A stretch of DNA of 30,132 nucleotides from JAXLZZ01 sp046350675 (GTDB lineage Bacteria; Patescibacteriota; Saccharimonadia; Saccharimonadales; UBA4665), in contig JAXLZZ010000009.1 of the NCBI GenBank assembly GCA_046350675.1, positions 1 to 30,132 on the forward strand. Direction: 5' to 3'. Positions 14,242 to 20,940 of this stretch are shown here, piece by piece. Position 1 is the stretch's first letter; each line of letters opens with the position of its first letter. The translations under genes were made by a program, and so were the position numbers. The notes beneath the pieces were generated by a model. It ran no database searches. It had not been told where the DNA came from and saw nothing but the letters and a program-made list of their open reading frames with translations.

Positions 14242-15414
14242 TTACTGAACGAGGCGAGGTGGGCGTTTTTTGGGTTTTGCAGCTGTAGGTTTCTTTGGTG
14301 GGGTGGGTTTTGTGGTTCGGACGCGGTCGACTGCTGAAGCCTTTTCGGGTTTTGGTGCTGCAGGCTCAGGAATTGGGGGGAGGTTTGGCTCAGAGGGCAT
14401 CACTTCCCTTCGTGAACGCCAGATCAAGAAAAGGATAAGCGCTAGAATCAGGAAGGCGATGCCAAAGTACATTTGAATGGTGGTTGAAGCACTTTCCACC
14501 TGATGCATAAAGCTCGTAAGTGACTTTTGCACTTCACCGTCACTCGAGGCGTTAAAAACGCGGTCCTCGAGTTGTTTGAAGGCCAAATCAGAAGTAAATT
14601 TGGTTGTTACAAGAAGCGCTCCAGAAATTGCCAAGATAATAGCTGTCCATTTTATGCCGTTGCGTCGCGGGCTGAAAAGCAGAATGAAGACAAGCGCACT
14701 CAAGACGGTAAGGCCAGCAAAAATGTACGGTAGTTTCTCGCTGAACTGGTAGGCCTTGGGTAGTTGCGAGAACTTTTCGTAATACGGGTCAGATTGACTG
14801 GCAGGATCCGGATTGATGGTTTGAGCGGTCAGAACGGTGTTGCTCAATAATTCATCGCTGTCGGTAATCTGTTGTGTGACTTGTTGGCCTGCAACTTTCG
14901 GGTCAATATTTGGTGGACGACAGGTCATAGACAATGGATCCACATTTTGCATTTGTGCCAACTGAGCATTGGTGCAAACCGGCAGGCTCGCGAGGTGAGT
15001 CGTTACGTATGCTCCTACTTCCTGCGCAAAGCTTCGTTTTGCATCAGTTAGATCAATATTGAAGGTTGGTGTGTCCGTTTCGCCGCGCAACCAGGCATAG
15101 TTGCTCTCGATAACAGTGTTAATACTTTGTTCTACAAGTTGTCGCGAGAAGGCAGTCTTTGCAGCATCCTGTACAGCGGTGTCGCTAAGTGACGTCATAT
15201 TATCGTTCTCGCTAGTACTTCCGATAGCTGCTTGCCCCTGCTCTGCTGCAGTAGACACAAAATGATCATAGAGCTTGCTCTGGCTAATCCACTGCTCAAC
15301 TTTTTGCGGGTTATAAATGGTCATTTTTGCGCTAGTCGATAGCGCTACACCCAGTAAACTTCCAAACAGAACAACGCCCAGTAATACTAAAAGTGTCTTT
15401 CGAAACCCGCTCAT
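14242..15414 (-). CDS. Four-helix membrane protein with Pro/Lys-rich tail, unknown function
   Basis: A 390-aa protein. The N-terminal helix (7-28) acts as signal or anchor, then an exported domain of about 200 residues follows with one Cys pair (VCTNAQ...MTCRPP). Three more helices lie at about 228-247, 255-271 and 312-331. The cytoplasmic tail (335-390) is rich in Pro, Lys and Ala and very basic. No family recognised. TACAAT ends 8 nt before the ATG, predicting a near-leaderless transcript. Confidence 0.8.
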   Translation of the reverse strand: MSGFRKTLLVLLGVVLFGSLLGVALSTSAKMTIYNPQKVEQWISQSKLYDHFVSTAAEQGQAAIGSTSENDNMTSLSDTAVQDAAKTAFSRQLVEQSINTVIESNYAWLRGETDTPTFNIDLTDAKRSFAQEVGAYVTTHLASLPVCTNAQLAQMQNVDPLSMTCRPPNIDPKVAGQQVTQQITDSDELLSNTVLTAQTINPDPASQSDPYYEKFSQLPKAYQFSEKLPYIFAGLTVLSALVFILLFSPRRNGIKWTAIILAISGALLVTTKFTSDLAFKQLEDRVFNASSDGEVQKSLTSFMHQVESASTTIQMYFGIAFLILALILFLIWRSRREVMPSEPNLPPIPEPAAPKPEKASAVDRVRTTKPTPPKKPTAAKPKKRPPRLVQ

Positions 15415-15422
15415 CGAAGACT

Positions 15423-15428
15423 ATTGTA
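15423..15428 (-). promoter_or_regulatory. -10 box of four-helix membrane protein gene
   Basis: TACAAT on the minus strand, 8 nt before ATG 15414, with TTCATA 17 nt further upstream as a weak -35. Confidence 0.5.
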
Positions 15429-15496
15429 GTCCATCAAGGCTAAATTATGAATAGAAGCCAAGCTAATGCTTGCAAAATATGGTATAACATGTAAAA

Positions 15497-15502
15497 TAGA
15501 AT
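15497..15502 (+). promoter_or_regulatory. -10 box of 185-aa orphan gene
   Basis: TAGAAT ends 6 nt before ATG 15509. No Shine-Dalgarno and no good -35. Confidence 0.5.
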
Positions 15503-15508
15503 TAATTT

Positions 15509-16066
15509 ATGAGTCAGATAGAAGTTCGAGAGCGATTGATTGTACCGGAGATGTCTAGTTCTGCCCGTATTGAGGATTTAGCAACACGTAACTCTTTGGC
15601 GTATGAAGCTGCTGAAGAAATACTTCTTCCGTTTATCGAAGATGAATTTGCTAAATCACCTGATGTTATTCTCTCTGAAAAGACCGAAAAGTATGGTGAA
15701 TTTATTGTCGGGAGAGCATCAATTGATCTTGATGCTGGAACAGCCTATGCTGAAACCTTTGCACTGAAAGATTATACCGGGAATTTGGCTGATGAAATCA
15801 AGCAAACAGGCAAGATGACAGTTGATCTTGCGGAAATTCCCACATACGAACAGACATATAGCTTCACCTACCCAACAAATAGAATCCCTGAACTTGTTAC
15901 TTCAGGCATTTTTAAAAACCTCAGAAACAGACTTAAGCCAGGTGTTGCTAGCAAGCATCAGCAACTCGGTAGATTCGAAAAAAGTATCGTTACCATCGAG
16001 TCTGCGTTAGCTGAACAAGGCTATCTCCCTAAGGCTGATCGCGCTTTATTACTTGCAACAATTTAA
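15509..16066 (+). CDS. Protein of unknown function (185 aa)
   Basis: Not recognised. Soluble, mixed alpha/beta, with no signal peptide, membrane segment or obvious catalytic motif. It has acidic patches such as 'EEILLPFIEDEFAKSPDVIL' and a basic stretch 'KNLRNRLKPGVASKHQQLGR'. Its 3' end overlaps the 3' end of the convergent SGNH hydrolase gene by 38 bp. Codon use looks like its neighbours'. Confidence 0.7.
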   Translation: MSQIEVRERLIVPEMSSSARIEDLATRNSLAYEAAEEILLPFIEDEFAKSPDVILSEKTEKYGEFIVGRASIDLDAGTAYAETFALKDYTGNLADEIKQTGKMTVDLAEIPTYEQTYSFTYPTNRIPELVTSGIFKNLRNRLKPGVASKHQQLGRFEKSIVTIESALAEQGYLPKADRALLLATI

Positions 16067-18866
16067 TTAGGACTAGCGCAAAAAACGGGAAAAGGAATAA
16101 ATAGACCCACCATACTATCCATGGATTTTTGTGGTGTATGCGCTTTGACCCCTGTAGACCCGAGTTGCCGGCGGGCTTAACCAGGTTTTGCTGACGTAAA
16201 TTATTCACCTCAACACCTTGCTCATGATATATTTTATTGCTCGTGACCTGGATTACGCCTCGTTTGTTATTCATACTCTTAGTAGAGATAGTAATTACAT
16301 CAGCTGCAGTAGTGAGATTAACCTTATCCCCCTGCAGCACACTACCAATATTTGAGGGATCGTTGGTATTTTCTTCCTGTACCGCAGGTGAACTGGGATT
16401 TTGAGGCGTAATAGGAATAGTCAAGTTCGGATCTGCCACACCTGCATCTTGCGGTGTATTGGGGTTTGGTCCTGAATTCGATTCAGGTGGGTTTACATTT
16501 TCAACAGGCGGAGTCTCGATAATCGGTGGATCATCGATGAGAGTATCACATATATCATCAATCCCGTCTTGATCAACATCCTGCCTGGAGTTTGCTGCGG
16601 TTGGACATGAGTCAGTCGCATTTGGGATTCCATCACCGTCAAGATCGTTATCCGATTCTGGTACGTAAATTGGCTGTGTGATATCAATCTGCCCGCCCGA
16701 TGGCCCCTCGCCAGTAATATCAAGACTGCCCGATCCGCTATTTGCGCCACTTGGAATAACTACTGTTGAGTTAACGTTCCCTTGCCCATCACTTGTAACA
16801 GAGCCGATTGTCTGGCCAGACACCCCGTTAAGGCGTACGGTGTACGTGGTATTTGGCTTGAGCAAACTACCGTCTAAACGCAGTACTGTCGTGCTACCCT
16901 TTTGCTGTATACCGTTAGTGAAAATCACTGGTTGCCGACTAACTACAGGCCGTCCAGATTTGGGTGCAGCAAGTATATCACCTGTATTTTGAGGCACACT
17001 ACTCGTGGACCTCAAAGATAAGTTGTTGGTTTTCTGCAATATCATCTGTTCAATTAACTGATGTCCTAATGCATTGGGGTGGTAACTTTCTCTACCAAAT
17101 ACGAAGGCGTCGCGACCGGCCGTTAACCCGTTTACAGCAACGTTGTGACTCTTAGCTTCACAGAGCCGATGTCCTACTAGTGCCTGAGTAATGTCGATAT
17201 ACGGGACATCTGCGGCATCTGCTGCCTGCTTAATGCCGTTATTGATGTACACTACGAGTTCTTTTGCAAACTCTAGTTCACTCTTACCTAAGTTCACATT
17301 GACTGCACAATTACCCGTGTCATCGATTATGTCCGGATAGCCGATAGCGTATATCTGAGTTTCGGGAGAATCAGACCTGAGCTGTTTGAATAGCCCTGTC
17401 CACCGCGGAACAGTTTTATCGATAAGGTTAGTGACCTCTACCCTATCTTCGTAGGTGTTAAAACACACATTGTCGCTATGATGACGCGAAACATGTGGCA
17501 TAACACATCGCTCCAGTAAATCTCCAAACCCTATATCGTTACCACCAATAGATACGGTGACAACTTTGGGCTGCCAACGCTTCACAAAGCGATGTTGAGC
17601 CACATACCCAGGCAAGTAATTACTCTCTATGGATTCTAAAAATTCTGGCCTATCTTTCTGCAGTTCAGATAAGCTGAAGCCATTGCGTACTTGCCCACGA
17701 TAGCCACTGCTGCCACTGGAAATGTCATTAATGCGTGCTCCTGAGCATGCAACAGAATGTCCACCGAGGCTCGTGAACAAGTCTTTTGTAAGTAACATTG
17801 GGTAAGAATGCACAGATGTATGGCATGTATTCGATTCGGTATCAGTCCCATCCCGGTAATCGAAAGCACCCTCTCCAGAAGTATACGAGTCACCCATGCC
17901 AATATAGTCGGTCATTGAGGTAATGCTGCCTCGAGGGGCCAGTTGATACACACCAGACTGTTCCTCATTTGTTGCGGTAACTTCAAAACTTAGAAGGTCC
18001 CGATTCACAAACCGAAGATGACCGAGCGCCTTTATGCCGCTAATCTTGGTATTTATGAAGGGCTGGTAGTTGTATGATGCGCAAGTATTTCCACTACAGT
18101 TCGATAGGTCGTACACTTTGAACTCACCGGCATTTTTATTCTGTATCGCAACATATCGTCCGTCATCACTCACAGTAACTCGTGAAGCAAGCCCTCCTGA
18201 AATATATGCCGGTGCAAAGGGTCTCACATCGAGCGTCGCTAAATTAATCCGCACAAAAGAGCCGTAGATTGTTTCGGCCACCAACCAACTGCCCCCATCT
18301 GATATGGCTAATGTGCCAGCATTGATTGTCAAGGGTCGATTAGCGTTATCTTTGGGTTTAATATCCGGTGCTGTTACGAGGCGTTTCGCGGTGAGCTGGA
18401 AGATAGCGTTTCGCTCATCTTGCATACTTGCCAGAGGGCTAGAGTACAGATATACATAGGATCCACCAGTTGGCGCTGCGTCTAGCACAATAAGAGTGCT
18501 GGCGTTTTGCCACGGTACTAATACATGGCCGCTAACTTTCGGAATGACTGGTAGCCCCTCATCCGTCCCGTTAAAAATTACCACCCCACTATCGGTGTCC
18601 ATGAGTCCGTAGGCGGTCGGTGAGAAACAGCCAGAACGCATAGTTTGGCTGTTGACAAGCCGGTAGGTCAGTAGTTGGCAATCCACGTTATTTAATAAAA
18701 CCGACTCATGTTGTGCACCAGGAAGGGTACTGACCCGTTTTAGGGCCATTGCAGCGGGACTAACCCACGATGTTTGCTCTGCAGCCATACTGCTGCTCTG
18801 AGCAATCCAGAAGCCGCCACTGAGGCATATACAGACGCACAACATAAGAGATAAAATTTTCTGCAT
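16029..18866 (-). CDS. Surface SGNH/GDSL hydrolase with thrombospondin-3-like repeats and C-terminal anchor
   Basis: A 945-aa exported protein. A signal peptide (about 1-29) precedes an N-terminal domain (30-310) that looks beta-propeller-like ('GTLAISDGGSWLVAET', 'VTVSDDGRYVAIQN'). An SGNH esterase/lipase domain spans 318-615: block I GDSYTSGEG with Ser327, Gly in 'ACSGAR', block III 'SIGGND' with Asn443, and His596 in 'ESYHPNALGH'. A beta-rich domain (640-735) and calcium-binding repeats (DNDLDGDGIPNATDSC, DVDQDGIDDICD, 739-774) follow, then a Pro/Asn-rich linker, a membrane helix (about 915-937) and a short basic tail. It is probably displayed on the cell surface acting on acylated glycans or lipids, perhaps of a host cell (inference). 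Confidence 0.88.
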   Translation of the reverse strand: MQKILSLMLCVCICLSGGFWIAQSSSMAAEQTSWVSPAAMALKRVSTLPGAQHESVLLNNVDCQLLTYRLVNSQTMRSGCFSPTAYGLMDTDSGVVIFNGTDEGLPVIPKVSGHVLVPWQNASTLIVLDAAPTGGSYVYLYSSPLASMQDERNAIFQLTAKRLVTAPDIKPKDNANRPLTINAGTLAISDGGSWLVAETIYGSFVRINLATLDVRPFAPAYISGGLASRVTVSDDGRYVAIQNKNAGEFKVYDLSNCSGNTCASYNYQPFINTKISGIKALGHLRFVNRDLLSFEVTATNEEQSGVYQLAPRGSITSMTDYIGMGDSYTSGEGAFDYRDGTDTESNTCHTSVHSYPMLLTKDLFTSLGGHSVACSGARINDISSGSSGYRGQVRNGFSLSELQKDRPEFLESIESNYLPGYVAQHRFVKRWQPKVVTVSIGGNDIGFGDLLERCVMPHVSRHHSDNVCFNTYEDRVEVTNLIDKTVPRWTGLFKQLRSDSPETQIYAIGYPDIIDDTGNCAVNVNLGKSELEFAKELVVYINNGIKQAADAADVPYIDITQALVGHRLCEAKSHNVAVNGLTAGRDAFVFGRESYHPNALGHQLIEQMILQKTNNLSLRSTSSVPQNTGDILAAPKSGRPVVSRQPVIFTNGIQQKGSTTVLRLDGSLLKPNTTYTVRLNGVSGQTIGSVTSDGQGNVNSTVVIPSGANSGSGSLDITGEGPSGGQIDITQPIYVPESDNDLDGDGIPNATDSCPTAANSRQDVDQDGIDDICDTLIDDPPIIETPPVENVNPPESNSGPNPNTPQDAGVADPNLTIPITPQNPSSPAVQEENTNDPSNIGSVLQGDKVNLTTAADVITISTKSMNNKRGVIQVTSNKIYHEQGVEVNNLRQQNLVKPAGNSGLQGSKRIHHKNPWIVWWVYLFLFPFFALVLIKLLQVIKRDQP

Positions 18867-18944
18867 AGGTAAGCCGAGTATCTGCTCCGATAGACTTTGT
18901 GCAAAAACATTTCTAGCAAAGTTAATGAACTATTAATGTTTCGG

Positions 18945-18950
18945 TATACT
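18945..18950 (+). promoter_or_regulatory. -10 box of HIT gene
   Basis: TATACT ends 7 nt before ATG 18958; TTAATG 17 nt upstream is a possible -35. Divergent from the SGNH hydrolase gene. Confidence 0.5.
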
Positions 18951-18957
18951 TATTGAC

Positions 18958-19350
18958 ATGGAAGATAGTATTTTTACGAAGATTGTTAAGGGAGAGATTC
19001 CCTCTCACAAGGTGTATGAGGACGATACAGTCTATGCATTTTTGGATATTCATCCGGTCCAGCCTGGCCACACCCTGGTAATACCCAAAAATCAGGTGAA
19101 GTACGTATGGGATATGGACGACGAAGACTATCAGGCGGTCATGATAGCAGCCAAGAAGATCGCTACACACATGCGAGAGGTGCTTGACAAGCCGTATGTA
19201 GGTGAAGCAGTGGTAGGCCTTGATGTGCCGCATGCGCATGTTCACCTGATTCCCTTTGCTACGAACGAAGAATTTCATGCTGATCCAGATATGACCGCTG
19301 ATCCAGATCATGAAGCTTTAGCAGAAATTGCCAAAAAGCTAGCGCTTTAG
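18958..19350 (+). CDS. HIT-family nucleotide hydrolase/transferase
   Basis: A 130-aa cytoplasmic protein of normal HIT (HINT-like) length. The N-terminus 'DSIFTKIVKGEIPSHKVYED' and 'FLDIHPVQPGHTLVIPK' are family signatures, and the histidine triad is 'VPHAHVHLIPF' near residue 97. HIT proteins hydrolyse nucleoside phosphoramidates or dinucleotides such as AMP-lysine or Ap4A. No Shine-Dalgarno; leaderless-type promoter. A short membrane-peptide gene follows after 13 nt. Confidence 0.95.
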   Translation: MEDSIFTKIVKGEIPSHKVYEDDTVYAFLDIHPVQPGHTLVIPKNQVKYVWDMDDEDYQAVMIAAKKIATHMREVLDKPYVGEAVVGLDVPHAHVHLIPFATNEEFHADPDMTADPDHEALAEIAKKLAL

Positions 19351-19351
19351 A

Positions 19352-19357
19352 TATACT
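19352..19357 (+). promoter_or_regulatory. -10 box of 59-aa membrane peptide gene
   Basis: TATACT ends 6 nt before ATG 19364, right after the HIT stop codon. Confidence 0.45.
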
Positions 19358-19363
19358 CAAGCT

Positions 19364-19543
19364 ATGGATTTACTCATATCTGCTGCATTCGGGGCTGGAG
19401 TAGCAGCATTTGCCTATTCCCGACTTGGCCGCAGGGTTGGATATGACAACACACAAAGTATCTGGGTCCTTATCGGCGTATTTTTTGTGATCGCCACAGC
19501 TTTCTTCTACAGCATCATCGCGCTGCTCATTCCCAAAAGCTGA
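19364..19543 (+). CDS. 59-aa membrane protein
   Basis: MDLLISAAFGAGVAAFAYSR begins a first membrane helix. A short basic loop (LGRRVGYDNTQ) follows, then a second long helix (SIWVLIGVFFVIATAFFYSI) and the end IPKS. Two-helix hairpin with no recognised family. It has a -10 box exactly 6 nt upstream, the spacing seen for other genes here, which supports it as real. Confidence 0.65.
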   Translation: MDLLISAAFGAGVAAFAYSRLGRRVGYDNTQSIWVLIGVFFVIATAFFYSIIALLIPKS

Positions 19544-19577
19544 GCTAGCCTTTTAGTATCAATTTAGCCCGGTGCCG

Positions 19578-19586
19578 TGGTATTAT
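19578..19586 (+). promoter_or_regulatory. Extended -10 of Xre-HAD gene
   Basis: TGGTATTAT ends 6 nt before ATG 19593 and directly abuts an in-frame ATG at 19587. Confidence 0.5.
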
Positions 19587-19592
19587 ATGGCT

Positions 19593-20441
19593 ATGGATGA
19601 GAAGGGGTTGGGCAGGCGACTACAGGAAGCGCGCCAGAAGGCTGGGCTAACACAACAACAGTTGTGTCATCAGGCGAACCTGAGTTTTTCTACACTAACT
19701 AAAATTGAGCGTGGTGCCATCAAATCACCATCAATTTTTACAGTGCAGTCTATTGCCGCGGCTCTCGGAGTCGGTCTCGACGAGCTTGTCGGGACTCAAC
19801 CCCCTTCCCTGTCCAATCGCAACCTTAAAACTACCAAGAGCGGTGTGCGATTCGTATATTTTGATGTAAATGGTTGCTTGGTCCACTTTTACCAAGGTGC
19901 GTTTGCCAAATTGGCAGAGGCTACCGGTGCTCCATCTGATGTGGTTGAGTCCGCCTTTTGGCACTACAACGATGATGTTTGCCGGGGAATTATCACGCAA
20001 AATGACTTTAACCAGAAGCTTGCAGATCGTCTTGGCGTGGAAAGCGTCGACTGGCAGAAGTACTACCTAGAGGCAGTAGAACCAATTTTAGAGATGCAGG
20101 ATTTGCTCAAATGGACGTCAGAACAGTATAAATTCGGCTTGTTAACTAATATCATGCCCGGCCTGGTAAATGCCATGCGTCGCGAAGGGATTATTCCAAA
20201 CTTGCCGTATGATTCAATTATCGACTCTTCAGAGGTGGCTGCAATTAAGCCAGAATCAAAGATTTACGAGATTGCCCAGGAGCGTGCAGGTGTTGCTCCA
20301 GCCGAGATCCTGCTGATAGACGACTCCAGAGTCAATTTAATGGCCGCTGAGCGGCTTGGATGGCATGTGCTGTGGTTTGATGATGCTCGACCCGAAACGG
20401 CCGTACAGCGCGTCCGTGAGGCCCTACAGCCCAAAGACTGA
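19593..20441 (+). CDS. Xre helix-turn-helix fused to HAD-superfamily hydrolase domain
   Basis: A 282-aa protein. Residues 4-66 are an Xre/Cro-type HTH ('LGRRLQEARQKAGLTQQQLC', 'LSFSTLTKIERGAIKSPS', 'AAALGVGLDELVG'). After a short linker a HAD domain spans 86-280: motif I 'YFDVNGCL' (Asp91), motif II 'GLLTN' (Thr185), motif III Lys219 ('AIKPESKIYEIA'), motif IV 'LLIDDSRVN' (Asp243/244). Motif I lacks the usual second Asp (Asn at 93), so phosphatase activity is uncertain; some HAD subfamilies also lack it. A DNA-binding domain joined to a HAD fold suggests a regulator that senses or processes a small phosphorylated ligand (inference). I place the start at ATG 19593; ATG 19587 is an alternative. 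Confidence 0.88.
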   Translation: MDEKGLGRRLQEARQKAGLTQQQLCHQANLSFSTLTKIERGAIKSPSIFTVQSIAAALGVGLDELVGTQPPSLSNRNLKTTKSGVRFVYFDVNGCLVHFYQGAFAKLAEATGAPSDVVESAFWHYNDDVCRGIITQNDFNQKLADRLGVESVDWQKYYLEAVEPILEMQDLLKWTSEQYKFGLLTNIMPGLVNAMRREGIIPNLPYDSIIDSSEVAAIKPESKIYEIAQERAGVAPAEILLIDDSRVNLMAAERLGWHVLWFDDARPETAVQRVREALQPKD

Positions 20442-20486
20442 TACGACAACAGCAAAGAGTACTTACATCGCACAACGCTACGTTCT

Positions 20487-20515
20487 CGTCATCCCAAACT
20501 TGATTTGGGACCCAG
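20487..20515 (+). repeat. Family A 29-bp repeat, left boundary of GIY-YIG cassette
   Basis: Identical to 9400-9428 and the exact inverse of 20852-20880. The GIY-YIG stop codon (20516-20518) directly abuts it. Confidence 0.92.
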
Positions 20516-20806
20516 TCAATTTAGGAGCTCCGAAGATAGATCACGCCATTCAGGATTTACTTTCTCTATCAGTGATAATTTCCAAGTTCTTTTCCATGCT
20601 TTAAGGTTCTTCTCACGATGAATCGCCTCATCGGGTGAATCAAAGACCTCAAAGTACACCAGTAGGTAAACACCGTACTTAGTTGTGAAACTTGAGAAGT
20701 TGCCTCTACGGTGTTCATCAACGCGGCGCGCAAGATTATTGGTAATTCCTGTGTAGAGCGTTCCGTTACGCCTGCTTGCGAGTATGTAGACAAACCACTG
20801 CTGCAT
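20516..20806 (-). CDS. GIY-YIG family nuclease (UPF0213-like)
   Basis: A 96-aa single-domain protein of usual length for short UPF0213/GIY-YIG proteins. Motifs: 'WFVYILASRRNGTLYTGITN' (the GIY...YIG equivalent is VYI...YTG), catalytic Arg in 'LARRVDEHRRG', and the metal-binding Glu in 'EAIHREKNLKAWKR'. GIY-YIG domains cut or nick DNA with one metal ion. Short standalone members are widespread in CPR, with unknown role. The stop codon touches a family A repeat, and an inverted copy lies upstream of the start, so the gene is framed exactly by the palindromes. Confidence 0.9.
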   Translation of the reverse strand: MQQWFVYILASRRNGTLYTGITNNLARRVDEHRRGNFSSFTTKYGVYLLVYFEVFDSPDEAIHREKNLKAWKRTWKLSLIEKVNPEWRDLSSELLN

Positions 20807-20851
20807 AAGCGTAGTGTAAACAAGATGAATTAAATAATTATTAAATGGCAG

Positions 20852-20880
20852 CTGGGTCCCAAATCAAGTTTGGGATGACG
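20852..20880 (-). repeat. Family A 29-bp repeat, right boundary of GIY-YIG cassette
   Basis: Exact inverse of 20487-20515. It is followed by a partial copy (AAGTTTGGGATGAC, 20886-20899) and a degenerate AGTCCAAGATGAC (20910-20922), suggesting repeated events at this site. Confidence 0.92.
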
Positions 20881-20940
20881 CTGTGGAAGTTTGGGATGAC
20901 TTGCTGAGGAGTCCAAGATGACACAGAGAAGGCGCCAGGA

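Larger units (their letters stand above)
20487..20880. mobile_element. Putative GIY-YIG nuclease cassette bounded by 29-bp perfect inverted repeats
   Basis: A 394-bp unit: family A repeat, GIY-YIG gene (minus strand), about 45 bp AT-rich leader, inverted family A repeat. The architecture resembles an insertion unit in which the nuclease lies between the repeats it may act on. No target-site duplication was identified. Mobility is an inference. Confidence 0.5.

Noticed and set aside
20356..20604. Plus-strand frame with 'VIPNLIWDPVN'
   Set aside because: The peptide is simply the family A repeat read in one frame; it overlaps the Xre-HAD and GIY-YIG genes.
20487..20930. CRISPR array made of GTCATCCC repeats
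   Set aside because: There are only two full copies, in inverted orientation and flanking a gene, with no regular spacers and no cas genes.
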